Positions 39,620 through 52,287 of a stretch of 64,000 nt of DNA are shown here, piece after piece (the stretch's first letter is position 1; each line of letters opens with the position of its first letter). The position numbers and the translations under genes are program-made. Source of the stretch: Ailanthus altissimus (taxonomy: Eukaryota > Streptophyta > Magnoliopsida > Sapindales > Simaroubaceae); the NCBI GenBank assembly GCA_946807835.1, contig OX327705.1:10756501-10820500 (forward strand). Reading direction: 5' to 3'. The notes below the pieces were generated by a model that saw nothing but the letters and a program-made list of their open reading frames with translations, searched no databases and was not told the origin of the DNA.

Positions 39620-42000
39620 TCACTCCAAATCACTTAAAGAAACTTGAATAACAATGATAAAGCATTGATCATCTTGAACATTCAATTCAACTAGTTTAGC
39701 ATCTTGAACAAAGTATGAATTTAAGATGTGCTCAACTAGTTCATTTAATGCTTCCAACATTTTCTTGGTTCTTGCACTTGTTATTGGACCCCTATAGATG
39801 CTTAATAGATCTTGTGAAACTTTGACAATCTTATTCGCATCATTCATCTTCTTTTGAAAAGACTTTTTCATTGAATCTTCACTTACGTCAAAAGGAGACA
39901 AATTAGCAACATTAAAGCTTACACTTATATTATACTCATATGGAAGGTCTAACTTATAGCCATTGTCATTGATCATTTCAATCACTTGGACCATCTCCTA
40001 TTGGAAGTAGTTTAGAATGCCTTTGAATAGGAAACTGTTCATTCCTCTTATGCAACCAAACCCAATCACCTAGCAGAAATATAACTTTCTTACGCCCATT
40101 ATTAGCTTGGTTAGTATATTATTTAGTTTCCTTTCAATAGTTTTCGTGTCTTTTCATGGATGTACCTAACAAAGTCAACTTTTTTTTAATTTAAATTAAT
40201 ATGCTCATCCATAGGTTAAAGAGTTAAATCCAAAGGAGTTAATGAATTAAAGCCATACAAAATTTTAAAAGATGAAAATTTAGTTGTTGAATACATACTC
40301 CTATTGTATGTAAACTCTACATGCGGTAAACATTATTTTCACGTTTTCAAATTATTTTGTATTATAACACTTAACAAAGTAGCTAAAGCCCTATTAACTA
40401 CTTCGATTTATCCATTAGTTTGTGGATGATAAGTAGTAGAAAATAAAAACATAGTTCCTAACTTACCCCACAAAGTCTTCTAAAAATAACTTAAGAACTT
40501 TGCATCCCTATATGAAACAATATTCTTAGACATACCACGCAATCTTACAATCTCTTTGAAAACTAAGTCAGCAATAAATCCCGTTTGTTTAGCTTGTGTT
40601 GACCCTTAAATGCTTCAATGATTCATGATCAGTATGAGTCATAAACACTTTTGGTCAAAGACAATGCTACCAAGTTTTCAATGCCCTAAACAATGCATAC
40701 ATCTTTTTATCATACGTAGGGTAATTCAAGGCTGCCTCACTTAGCGTTTCACTAAAATATGCAATGGGACATTCTTTTGGCATTAGTACAGCTCCAATAC
40801 CTATTCCTAAATCATCATACTCAATTTTAAAAGTTTTAGTGAAGTTAGGTAAAGCAAGCAAATGTGCATTGCTTAATATTTCCTTAATCAAATTAAATGT
40901 CTTTTCTTGTTCATCACCCTACTTAAAACCTACATTTTTTTTTTATATATAATTTTTGCTATAAATCATAATACATCAAAATAGACAACCACAAATTTGC
41001 CAATAAAAGCACACAAAACATGATTTATTAATCTCATAAAAGAACTAGGAGCATTAGTTAATCTAAATGACATAACTAACCACTCATGTAAACCATATTT
41101 TATTTTAAATATGATTTTCTATTGATTACCTTCTCTCATCCTAATCTAACAATATCCACTCTTAAGATCAACTTTGGTAAAAATACAAGAACCATGTAAT
41201 TTATCAAGCATGTCATCTAATCTAAGAATAAGATGTCTATACTTTACAGTGATATTATTGATGGTGTGGCAAGCAACACACACCCTCCATGACCCATTTT
41301 TCTTAGCCACAAGCAATATTAGGACCGCACAAAGACTCACGCTCTCACTTAATACCCCTTCTCTATGGGCTCACTTTTTGTCCTTAAAGTTCCCTTTTGT
41401 TTTTGGGATTACTTCTATGGGCTAGCCTATTTGGAATTGATGAGGGCTGCTCCGTTGGAATAACGATTGTTGATTTGTTCGACTTGCTCTTATAAAGCTC
41501 TGAGGTAAGGTCTTTTTATCATTATCCTTGGATGCTTCGAGTATAAAGTTGATTTGATGCTCGATTCCCTTATTAGTGGTACACTATTAGGTATCTATTT
41601 AACAAACACATTATCAAATTCTTGTAAAAGAGAAACAACAACACTAGGCAAAGATAGGTTAAGTTTATTAGTATTAAAATTAGTCTCTTTGTACAAGAGC
41701 ACAATCAGAGGCTAATTTAAAAACAAAGTTTTTTTTTTTCTCAGTTTCTCTTGCTTTTGAACTCTCACTCTTTTTTTCCATATCACTCTCCTTTTTAACC
41801 TTGCTTAATCTTTATACACTTGTCTTGAATTTAAAAATACAAGAATAATTAATTTTTCACTAAGTACAAAAGAGTATCTATTAGTTTAACTATCATGAAT
41901 CACATGTCTATCATATTGCCATGGTCGCCCCAAAAGAATATGCCTCCCATGCATTGGCACTACATCATATGAACCTCATCTTTATACTTCCTAATTTAGT
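39620..42000 (-). pseudogene. Ty3/gypsy pol relic: protease end, RT, RNase H, integrase
   Basis: Minus-strand pieces from right to left: 'VPMHGRHILLGRPWQYDRHVIHDS' (protease end, near 41990-41905); 41340-41146 'SLCAVLILLVAKKNGSWRVC..' to 'LHGSCIFTKVDLKSGY' (RT fingers and first Asp); '[22 protein letters not shown]' and '..VVVYFDVL' near 41100-40960, where the catalytic YFDD has lost its second Asp and a stop follows; 40891-40667 RNase H start ('[28 protein letters not shown]'); 40600-40200 integrase core ('..[26 protein letters not shown]', 'FSTTYHPQTNG'); 39994-39620 integrase C-terminus ('INDNGYKLDLPYEYNISVSFNVANLSPFD'). The order RT-RH-IN is that of gypsy elements, and the wording is that of plant chromovirus-type elements. 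Inactive. Confidence 0.85.
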
Positions 42001-42696
42001 TGTACTAATATGGCTAGCACTAGTTTAGTGGAAAAATTAAATTTGACAACTTTGAAACATCTTAGGCCATACAAGCTACAATGGTTGAATGACTATGAAA
42101 AAGTCAAAGTAAATAAACAAATGCTTGACATCGCATCTAGTATGAAAAATGTTATCACTATACTATTCATCCTCTTTTATTTGAATACTAAGAGCCCTCA
42201 TTGCAACCAAAAGCTCTCCATCAACCGAATACTCAATGTTACTTGCATCCTCCAAATGTGGTATGAGCTCATCATCAGATTCACCTCCAGTCTTAATATC
42301 ACCATTATCTTTCAATATCATCACTATTTTGTTTGGGCATTAAGATGTAATGACCTATTCTCAAACACTTAAAGCATTTGATATCTCTATTTCTAGAAGG
42401 TTGGGAATCAAATTTACCTTTGTTTGGTATGCCTCCATATTTGTTGTTTTTAGAGGTTTCGGCCTTAAGCTTGAAATTAGGCATTTCATCCTTTTTGCTC
42501 CAATTTAATTTTCACATTGAAGAAAAACCCGAATTCTTGCCAATTAGTATGGAACCCTTCCTCTTCAATTATTGTTCCACTTTTATGGCCAAATGCACTA
42601 TGTTATTCAACTTAACAGAATGTTATAACTTCATCACGTTTACAATATCATGGTTCAAACCAACTAGGAACCATTCCTCCTCTAAATTGGCTCAAA

Positions 42697-43215
42697 TTAT
42701 ATTATTTCCATCTCCTTATTGTAGTCTTCAACATTTTTAGATCCTTGAGTAAGGTTTTGCAACTTTTGAAATAAGTCTTTATAGTATTGATTTAGAATGA
42801 ATCGCCTCTTCATAATAGCCTTCATCTCTTCCCATGTCTCAATAAGCCTTTCACGACTCCACATCCTCCTCAAAATAAGTTGATCCAACCATTTAATAGC
42901 ATAGTCAATAAATTTTACAACGGCCAACTTTATCTTTTTCAATTCTGAGTAATTGTGGCAATTAAATACCAACTCCATATTTTTCTCCCATTTCAAATAC
43001 GCTTCAAGACCCTTTTTGGTTTGGAAATATAGACTAATTATCTTAATACTTACCAAGTTATTATCAACCTTATCTCTATATCTAACCCTTCTATCTTTAT
43101 TTCCATGCCCAAATCTACCTAAAATAACATTAAAGACATGATCATCGTCATTTAGGTCATCCCTATAATATTCTTTATAAGCATATCTAAGTGAATTCCT
43201 CTCTCTTCGTTGCAC
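42697..43215 (-). pseudogene. Ty3/gypsy gag relic
   Basis: 172-codon open remnant: '..YLKWEKNMELVFNCHNYSELKKIKLAVVKF', 'WDQL'-type motif as 'WLDQLILRRMWSRERLIETWEEMKAIMKRRF' and 'YYKDLFQKLQNLTQGSKNVEDYNKEME', which is the Retrotrans_gag domain. A zinc knuckle is not readable; the sequence between here and the protease end (42000-42700) is disrupted. The first 40 residues are charged linker. The plus-strand frames at 42010-42372 and 42378-42740 are shadows. Confidence 0.8.
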
Positions 43216-44168
43216 ATTAAGAGCTCTAGGTGATTGCCCCCTTTTTGAACTAGATTCAACTTTATCTATTCTCTCATTTACCTCACCAAACCTCAGTTCC
43301 AGACAATTAAAATTTTGTTCTAAAAACTTTAAAAAACAAGAGTTTAAAATCTATCTTTTCCTACACATCGTTGGATGAGCCTTAATCTTTCACCGAAGAT
43401 ATGTTTAATAACCTAAAAACAAATTTAAAAAACCTCATAAACACCCATTTATGTGTTTCCTCTCAAGACTAATAGCACTCACACTCGTGTTTACTCAAAT
43501 TTGACTTTTACCCTTTTATGAGCTCACACTCTCTTGCCTTTTTCCATTCTTTAGTCTTCTATTTTAGTTCTTTATTGAACTTAAATGAACCTAATCAAAA
43601 TTACCTTTTGATAGTCTAAACTTAACAAATCAGATCACTAAAGATGAGGATGAGTTAATACAAAGAAAAGAATAGACTGGATTTAAGAAGCAAATATAAC
43701 AAAGTTATAAAGAGAACAATATAATAGGAAAACTAGGACAAAAGGAAATATGATTTTTGATAGAATTAGGATTGTTGATTTGTTTTAGGTTGAATTACAT
43801 AAAATAGGTAGATACACACTTAATGCAACAAAATTTGAATTGCGAATAACACATTAACGAATTTAGAACTTTTTATACTTTTTTTTTAAAATTTTGAATA
43901 GCAAACTTGAAATCATTTGAATTTGAATTTTTTTAATACTTTTTCTTTGAATATTTTTTTATACTTATATGTAATGATAAATAACAAAACTTATATGAAT
44001 TAGGTTGAAGAAATAGGTGAAAGTTATGGACAAGAAGAAATAAGGATGATAGGTTGTTGATTAAAGGGAAAATAACAAAGGGTGTGGAATTAAAAGAAAG
44101 AACATACAAAATAATGATAGAAAGAACAAACAAAACAAAAAATAGATCAAACCTAATTTATAGTCTAC

Positions 44169-44180
44169 TCTCTAATACCA
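44169..44180 (-). other. Degraded PBS of the Ty3/gypsy element
   Basis: Minus strand TGGTATTAGAGA against TGGTATCAGAGC, two bases inside the 5' LTR. Confidence 0.65.
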
Positions 44181-44182
44181 AA

Positions 44183-44723
44183 TGATATGAACCTCACAAA
44201 GAAAAGTGAGACCCAATGCTTAATGCAATTTCTTTGTCAAGGATTGTTCTAACTTAGATTCTCAAACAAACAACAAAATGATCTTGACCCATTATCTATA
44301 AAGAGAAAAGAACTAGAGGTTTAAGAATTTAATATAGATGACACACTCAAGAAAGATGAGAAAGATTGTGAGTGATAAGTTAATGACGAACGCCACAAGA
44401 AGAAATCTTGATAAGTTCAAAAAAATTCTTTAAAGAACCAAAAGACAATTCTCAATAATATTAATATCATAAACTCTATATTGCCATTTGGGTTATAGCA
44501 GCTTATATAGCAAAAATCTCCAAGTAGCTAAAAGGAAAATAAATCAAATTCAAGACATAGTTGGAATTTGATTACAAAAAAAAATAAATAAATAAATAAC
44601 AAGCATATTAAGGAAACAAAAAATTCTTGTATCTTCGTTTCTAAATAAACTAAAAAAGAAATAAGGAAAATAAGGATCTAAGAAATCAGGAAACAAAATA
44701 AAGAAACTAAGAAACAAAATACA
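44183..44723 (-). repeat. 5' LTR of the Ty3/gypsy element (shared with a second partial copy)
   Basis: TGATATGAACCTC.. to ..AATACA; homologous to 39015-39593 without the palindrome. To the right, after about 100 bases of PPT-side sequence, integrase C-terminal sequence follows (44830-45057) instead of host flank. Confidence 0.7.
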
Positions 44724-44829
44724 GTATATCTACGTGCCAATATTTCCTTTTATGTGCCTAATTTCCTTCTTAAATTTATTATGCATTAGATCTTCCTTCT
44801 TAAATTGATTACGCCTTATTTTGTTTTTA

Positions 44830-45057
44830 ATTTAAATCGTTCCATATTACTTAAAGAAACTTAAATAACATTGACAAAGTATTGATTTTCTTGAACAATC
44901 AATTTGGGCAGTTTAATGTCTTGAACAAAGCATGAATTTAAGATGTGTTCAACTAGTCCATTTAATGCTTCATCCATTTTCTTGGGTCTTACCCTTATTA
45001 TTAGACCTCCATAGATGCTCAATAGATCTGTGAAACTTTAGCAACCTGATTTCCATC
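44830..45057 (-). pseudogene. Second, truncated copy of the gypsy integrase C-terminus
   Basis: 'acttaaagaaacttaaataacattgacaaag..' and 'gaacaaagcatgaatttaagatgtgttcaactag' parallel 39630-39740 closely. It breaks off near 45057, where Athila-like LTR sequence resumes. Confidence 0.7.
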
Positions 45058-45299
45058 AATAGTAATTTAAGATATATTCACTTGACCATCAGAATTGACT
45101 ATTGAAGAAGTTAGTGTCATGACTAATAATAAAACTAAGGAATTAAAATAATAAAAGAGTTGCATATTTAGAAAAATATATTAAAAGATAGTTATAATTC
45201 TAGGCTTTCTCTATCTTATTATTCTTATAAATTGCTTAGTTGTGATAATTTTAATTTAATTATATTTATAAATTTAGTTTTTGTGGAATTTCTGATCTA

Positions 45300-47105
45300 A
45301 AATCATGTTTATTATGATGGTTATGTTTGGGACAAAATTAAAAATAATTCAGAATCAAATTAACATCAGAAACAAGCTTGAAACCAATGGAATAGTTTTC
45401 GGAAGGTATACGATAGTAGTGGAAACAAGAACCTGTTTCCAAGCTTGAGCGCTACGGTGCTCGTGGCAGAATGTACAGCACCTGGCGCTGATCTTCCAGT
45501 GCTGCGGTGCTGGTACTGTTCATGGTGCTGTTTATTGATCCCAAAATTTGAAATTTGAGTTTTTTGAAGGCTTAGGTATTTTGGACTTCATATAAATACC
45601 CTATTATGCTTAGGATTAATAAGAGAACTCGAAATACACACTATACAAAAATCCTAAAGCTTCAAAACTTGAATTATATCATTCTTTGATCATTTCTCTT
45701 GTAATCAAATATCTAATAAGAGAGACTCGAATCTTGATCTATCGTGGACATAAGCACATTGCTAAACCACATATTTTGTATTTGGTACGATATATTTTTG
45801 CATTTTCTCTACTGCATTTCTTAATTCTTATGAATGGCTTGTTGTTTTTGCTTGGCTAGTTGTTGTAATCTACTTCATTGCTTAGTTTGTATACTATATA
45901 TATTCTGCTGCATGTTTATACTCCTACAATTTTGTTTTGATCTTAATTGAATTATCAATTTTTTGGATAAAAATAAAAAGATATAATTTTAATACACGAT
46001 TGAAAATACATAATTTCCTATAGGTTCGACATCTGATTTTACATTATGTTACTTATTTCAATACATATACTTGTATTTATATTGTGCTTAGAAAGGCCAT
46101 AATAAGTTTTTGACACTGCTGTTGGGGAATTAATTTATTTTTACTAATACTAATACCAATCTATCTTATTTTTACTTTAGAAATTTTTTATAATTTTGCA
46201 TAGTTACTTTCCTTTCATTTTTGTTTTTGTATAGTTGCTTTTCAAATCTTTTTTTTTTAATGTTACCTTTCAAATTCTACATCATGGCATATCAAATCCA
46301 GTTTCAGCAGCAAGCGGCAAAACATAGATTTTTGAGACATTATACAGTCCCAATGATTAATATCAGTCACACTAGCATAGAACAATAAATGCCAACTACT
46401 CTGAAATACAGTCAAGGATAATTTAAATGCTGAAAGACTCAGTATAGTTCAGTGGACTTCCAAGTGATGATTTAAATGAACATATCATAAATTTTCTAAA
46501 GATTTGTGATTTGTCCAAATACAGTGGAGTCTTAGATGATGTAGTACGATTATAACTATTTCATTTTTCACTTCGAGACAATGTGAAAAGTTGGTTGATG
46601 TCACTACCATTAGGATTAATTTTCAACATGGGGTGACTTGGCCTAGAAATTTTTATCAAAATTCTTCTCTCCAGCTAAGATAATAAGAATGAGAAATGAC
46701 ATCACTTCTTTCATCCAATATGACTTAGAGACTTTTTATAAAACATAGGAGCGATATAAAGATATGCTGAGGAATGCCCAGACCATGGAATTCCTAAATG
46801 TTTATTAGTGCAGACCTTCTACAATGGACTCACGGGACATTTAAGGACTATAGTGGATGCCACAATAGGAGGAGCTCTAATGAACAAGTCAGTAGACAAA
46901 GCATATGACTTGTATGAAGATATGGTATCCAACAGTTGTCAATAGCCTACAGAAAGAGCAACCCCAAGAAAGATTACTAACAGATATGATATAGAGGCAT
47001 TCACCTTATTAGCTACATAAATCTATTTGTTTTCCAATAAAATAGATGTCGTTGTAGCTAATACTGTGAAAATTAGTCCTATCGCTCTTGATTTCTGTGT
47101 ATATA
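45300..47105 (+). mobile_element. Athila-like element, 5' part (LTR, PBS, gag relic)
   Basis: 45300-46099 is an LTR lacking roughly its first 150 bases, with GC-rich block 45444-45530, TATA 'catataaatacc' at 45590 and the usual 3' part. PBS at 46111-46128 (TGACACTGCTGTTGGGGA, compare TGGCGCCGTTGCCGGGGA for Asp tRNA). The gag relic from 46284 contains '..LRHYTVPMINISHTSIEQ', '..PAKIIRMRNDITSFIQYDLETFYKT', 'ERYKDMLRNA' and '..NKSVDKAYDLYEDMVSNSCQ', all recognisable as Retrotrans_gag of Athila elements, with many stops. Protease and pol are missing; it ends near 47105. Confidence 0.75.
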
Positions 47106-47735
47106 TTAAAAGAATACAAAAAAAATATTTTTATTTGCATTTATAACTAAGGGTAGGCAACAGAAGGATTGGCTTGGGGTTAAAATTAAAACACAAAACA
47201 AAATTAAATCAAATTATTCTTTTTATAACCTAGATTAATCTAAATAAGATTACAACTTAAATCAATTTAATTCAGTTTGGTGCAATTTGGGTTATTCTAT
47301 TTGAACTACTTTTAGAATATATTATTTTTTACATTTTAATTTAAAATATACAATTATTTAAATTATTAAAATATCACTCATAACTTAAAGTCTCATAATG
47401 AAATCTAAAATTTAACATGGCTTAAATTACAGATGCTAAGAAAACAAATCCCAAAATTATAAAGTGTTCCATCTAAAATAATGAAAATGCTTTCAAAAAT
47501 AATTAAAATAATATCAATCTAAATAGTTTGGTCTGTTGTTCCCCATAATCCCAACTCTTCATAAAATTTAAAGAAATAATAGAAAAATAAATAAGATAAG
47601 TAACTATTTTACTATATATCAATTTGAGTAGGTAGTAAATAATTATTAAAAAAAATAATCAAATTTTTTTTAAGAGGAAGGTTGTGTCAACAAGTAAAAT
47701 TTTAGTTATAATAGATTTAATATTTATGATTTATT
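47106..47735. other. AT-rich spacer before the long-LTR Copia
   Basis: No gene or repeat boundary that I can support, apart from 'aatttaattcagtttggtgcaatttggg' near 47262, which loosely resembles 'ccagtttgagttcaatttgg' at 55550 on the other side of the Copia. Confidence 0.4.
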
Positions 47736-49455
47736 TGTTAGGCATAGTGTTTTAAAAGCATATAATGGTACTAGTTTTATGAAATAAATAGCACAATTTT
47801 ATACTTAAAAAGTGTTTAAAATGTTATGATGTAAATATAAGAAAATTCTAAGTTTATTTATGTGACCATAACCTTAGTATATAATTATTATATACAAGAG
47901 GATTAAGGTTATGGATAATAAATAAAAAAAGTTCGTAATAAATTAATTAAATTTTAAAATATTTAATTAAATATTACTAGTGCAGTCTACGGACATTAAA
48001 AATATAGTGATTTTATCCAGATCATTAATGTAGTGACATTATAGTCAGACCCTTTATATAATATGATTATATAGGACTAGACCAGACGAAGTTTGAATTA
48101 TTATATAAATTATCATTGTTAATTAATAACTGAAATAACGTCAATTGATAAACATATGTAGATCAACCTTAATCCTAAGTGATCATAAACTCCTGTTTGT
48201 GTCATTATGTCATTTGAAATACTCATTATGATTTATCTAAAAAATAAATTAAAACTTGTATTTTGGTAGTGTAGTGAGATAAGCAACTGGGAATATAATT
48301 TACAGATATAAAATCTATTTTTTCTAACGAAAATTAAAAAAAAAAAGTTCCCTTAAGTATTAATTTTGGAACTAAAGGATGAAGTGCTCAAATTAAAACA
48401 AGGTTACAAATTAATTATTTTCTGATAAAGTAATGGTATTTAAGGATAAAGAAATAATTAGAGAGGTAAACGGTAATTTGACATAGCTCTAATTATAAAC
48501 CATCTATAGAAGGTTGAATTGCATGAAATGATTATATCAATAATTGTTCTAAGGTTTTTAGTAAAATATATCTGCAATTTAGTGAAATTCTAATGTTTTT
48601 AGTGGAATAGCACTAGAATTAATAAATTTAATTATTTAATTAATTAAAGAGTTTAATTAATTATTCAAACTTTATTGGAGTTTGAAATTATAGGTATATA
48701 GCAACACCACTTTTTGAGTTGTTACAGTGAACATGTAAATTCACAATAGTTGTGTCCTAATTATAAATTAATTAATTTTAGAGATAATATGCTATCCAAA
48801 ATATAATATATAATTTTAGAAATTAAATAAATAAAATCTTATGGATGATTTTTGAAAATTATCTCTTCTTGTATCTCTCATCATAAAAAGGAGAGATTAT
48901 CTCTTCTAGGTTTTCCTTTTATAAAGGATTAATTTTGAAAATTAATTTTTGAAGATTTTTTAAAATTAAATAAATTTAAAAGCTGTGTAACACCTAAATT
49001 TAGGGTATTACACGTTAAACCAAAGAGAGTTTTATCTCCTTAAAATTAGGAAGATATTTATTTGATTTTTAATTAATAAATATTATTAATTAAAATTACT
49101 CAATCAAAAATAAAAGGGTATAATTTTAATTGAAGTATTATAAAAGAAAGACAAAGGAAAAGAGAGTGAAGAGACACACACGAAAGAGAAAAACATAATA
49201 CATCATTCTTTTGATTGAAAATTGGAAGTCCATTTTTCCATGCTTTGTGATATTAGAGGTTTGGTTTGGAATTCTTTGATAAAAGAAAATTAAATTTGAA
49301 TTCAAAGTATATTCATGATTCTTTTTTTTTTAAATATCAAATCCATATATTTATAAGAACCTTAGACCAAAAGAGTTTTTTCTGATGAAAACAAGAATTA
49401 AAGAATTCATAAGAATTCATGTTTTTTATTCTATTGCATTGGTGAAATCCTAAAA
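47736..49455 (+). repeat. 5' LTR of the long-LTR Copia
   Basis: Starts TGTTAGGCATAGTG and runs parallel to 54177-55544: 'aaaagcatataat.gtacta', 'accttagtatataatt', 'gtgttactttgtcatttgraat'-type blocks and 'ttaattaataaatattattaattaaaattactcaat'. It continues beyond the point where the 3' copy is cut. Ends shortly before the PBS; the exact end is uncertain. Confidence 0.8.
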
Positions 49456-49457
49456 AT

Positions 49458-49470
49458 TTGTATCAGAGCC
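49458..49470 (+). other. PBS of the long-LTR Copia
   Basis: TTGTATCAGAGCC, one change from the Met-tRNA site TGGTATCAGAGC. Confidence 0.75.
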
Positions 49471-49669
49471 AAGTTTCTTAAGTATATAATTTTGATGTAA
49501 TAATGTATTTTTTTTAAATTATTATTCATGTGTATGTGTCTAGAGTGAGTACTTACATTTTTATTTTAATTCATATGATGAATGAATGATAGTGCATGTA
49601 TTCTTAAATTATTAATTGTATGGTCTTCTGAGATTAAATTTAATTTCTTTAGTTATTATTATTATTATT

Positions 49670-50585
49670 TATTTCAATGGTCACCATCTGATGCAAACGA
49701 TGCTGCACAACCTATACTTATACAAAAGAAAGAACTCACACGTGAGCTTAGAGGGGATCAAGTCTAGCAATCACATGATCCATTTAGTTTTTCAAATAGG
49801 CCAATTACAAGACTTAAATCCAAGCAATTTAAAGAAGCATTAAATGAGCTGATTCAATAAGTTTGTGAGATGGCAAACATATGAAGGCCTGGTATAAGCC
49901 CAAATCCATTTCAAATAAGTCTAAATTAGATTCAAGGTAACCTAATCACTTTGATTAAGGCATATTTTTTGGAGATTTGATTCTAGAAGGCCAGCAAATC
50001 ACTTTTCCTTTAAATTCAGGAATTAGGAACATGTTGGTTGAATTAGTAAAGATTAAGTTTGAATTTTTTAATTGCAATTGTCGTATTAGTTGTAATTGTA
50101 GACTTTTGGGTAGTGGGTAGCTGTAAGTGTATTGTGATATATTTGAATTTTGTTGTGGTAGTTGTAATTATGAACTTTTGAGTGAAAAGGTAGTTGTAAG
50201 TTTGAAATTTATATTTGAAAGTTGTAACTTGACATCACTTATAGTGTTTATAAATACCACGGGGATTAAGAGTTGAAGGACAAAATTCAGAAAATAAAAT
50301 GTAAGAGTTTTTGTATTCTTATTTCATTCTTGAAAGGACTTGAACTTATCGAGTTTATTCTTGTGCATTCAAATAACTGGACTCATTCTTGAGTGTCCTT
50401 AGGTTTCTTGGTGTGGTGTCCCCTATCCAGCCATAGTCTTGGTTCTTTGTTTGCTAACTCAAGGGTAACTCATCAAACTTGTGTCTTAAAGATCTCGGGT
50501 TTGATTCTACATTTTGGTGTTGGGTTTCATCACATCGTTGGCGAAGTTCATATCACCATCAATATTGGAACAAGAAAAAAATAGA
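49670..50585 (+). repeat. Ty3/gypsy-like fragment inside the Copia leader
   Basis: 49790-49870 reads 'RPITRLKSKQFKEALNELIQ' in one frame, like the TR.RAK.FKEALN.LIQ segment common in plant gypsy polyproteins. It is followed by LTR-like sequence with a TATA box ('tttataaatacc' at 50249) and the tail 'gaacttatcgagtttattcttg'. Edges are estimates; no TSD found. Confidence 0.45.
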
Positions 50586-52287
50586 GGTACACTGCCACTT
50601 CTTATTTCTGTAGAAAGAAGAAATAATAATTAGAAAAAAAATAAAGATGAAGACATTGCCACCATACGATTTAATGGGCATTTATCTTTGCATGGTGTGA
50701 TTTAATGGCCATGAGCACCAGATGCCTTGAAAAATCTGGCCAAGTCTTGGCCATATGATTTAAAGGCTATATGCCAGCCATTAAGCTCTACGTTATTATT
50801 GGTCTAGGTGGCCGCCGACATCATGGGACAACAAATTTCATGCTGTTGCTCTAGGTGTATCTAAAGCAACAAAAAATCCTTTTGGACTTAAGAGACCCAA
50901 AGTTTAATTGATTTTGTTTTTTTTGGCATTTAATTTTTACCTGGTCAAAATGTTTTGAGAAAAAATGATTAAGAGTTAGACTATCTTGCAAAGATGTATG
51001 ATGGGCTCAAAAAATGTTCTAAACTTATCTGTACAAAGTTTTAAAAAAAATTAGAGTTCGTTATTTCGAATTTAGAAGACCATAATTGCTTGGGCCTACA
51101 TGCATGTACCTATTTTATAATTTATTTAATTTTCTATTATGAGTTATAATTAAAAATCTTAGGGAACCCGACCAAAGTTAAATTAAATGTTAGTTTATAT
51201 TTTTTTTATATGATGAATTATAACATGATCATACATAAATCACATGTCATACATTTGTACCCTTTCATATTATTGTAATATGACATGCATATATGTCATA
51301 ATTACTTTGACTAACTGTTTTTATATATATTATAAGCAAAAAAAAAAAAAGCAGTAGGAACTAGAATGAACAGTTGGAATTTAAATAGTTTATTTTATTA
51401 TGACAAATTATTTTTTAATATGATTAACTTAATGGATTAATTAGCACATTTAGAACTTACATAATTAATCAAATTATGTGAAATAGATTTAATAGTTAAA
51501 TTAATAATTTCACATAGTTCTAAGTAAGCTATATTAAATAGTTTGATTTAGGATTACTTAGAATTAGGTTCACCTAAATTATTAGGCCCATATAAAAGTG
51601 GATTAGTTAAACTAATGAACTTAAGCCCAATAAGATTAGGCTTTATTTAGATTTATTACTTAAATGTAGTAATTATTTATATAAGATATGATAATTTGCT
51701 ATGGTTATTATACATATGATGCCTTATAAGTTAAACACATAGTTACAAATAATGAGTAGAAGAGGGTCCATTACAATGAAATTACCAGTATTTATTATTA
51801 GTACAACACTGTGAAATATAGGTGGCGTCTTGCGATGCTTGATTTCGTCCTCCCTATAGAGGGTATCCACCTATGTCAATATTAAGGTTGACTTCCTAGA
51901 GGATTTAATTGATGTATTTTGAAATTGACCTACCATACAACGATAATTTTAAGTTAAATTAATATAATCCAAAATAATGGGTGACACTCACAGAGATATA
52001 ATTAAGCGGTTATTTATATCTTGACCGACATAAATGATAGTTAGCAAGTAAATAAAAATATGAAATATTTTGAACTTTGACTATTAAGTTGAGATGGTCT
52101 TTTTTTTAATTTAAAATTAATGTAACCTACCCTACGGTGGCACATTAATTGTTTATTTAAAATTATCATGGATTAATATTAATATATATGTTTAAAAACT
52201 ATGCATTCATGCATCATGTTTACAATTTAAAAACATTTCATGATATTTATTCAAGTATTCTTAAAATTACTTTATTTATTTCAGTAT
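50586..52287 (+). other. Leader region of the long-LTR Copia
   Basis: Non-coding sequence between the nested fragment and gag. It includes a pair of 'atgatttaatggc.' words near 50665-50770 and 'ggtggcgtcttgcgatgcttgatttcgtcctccc' near 51822, a type of sequence found ahead of gag in this Copia group (recollection). No ORF. Confidence 0.5.

Larger units (their letters stand above)
39015..45057 (-). mobile_element. Ty3/gypsy element with an extra partial internal region (tandem arrangement)
   Basis: Minus strand: truncated 3' internal piece (45057-44830), LTR (44723-44183), Met PBS remnant, gag, protease, RT, RNase H, integrase, then LTR (39593-39015). The piece at 44830-45057 is homologous to 39600-39840 (integrase C-terminus next to the 3' LTR), so the right LTR is shared by two internal regions. 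The element sits inside an Athila-like LTR whose sequence resumes at about 45058. LTRs differ visibly (roughly one base in seven to ten), so it is old. All ORFs are broken. Confidence 0.75.
37191..45290 (+). repeat. Athila-like LTR, split by a solo LTR and by a Ty3/gypsy complex
   Basis: Starts TGATATGAGT at 37191. LTR pieces are 37191-37420, 38204-39014 and about 45058-45290; together they follow the LTR at 60859-62287 (e.g. 'gaaggctatttatgtg' near 37260; TATA 'ccttataaaagg' at 38462; 'tagtgtcatgactaataataaa' near 45112 against 'tagtgtcttgatcaataataaa' near 61960). The LTR ends prematurely near 45290, where another LTR of the same family begins, so its own 3' end, PBS and gag are gone. GC-rich block at 38298-38420. 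Confidence 0.65.

Noticed and set aside
42010..42740. Two 120-codon plus-strand ORFs
   Set aside because: Antisense to the gypsy gag/protease relic, whose minus-strand reading matches known domains.
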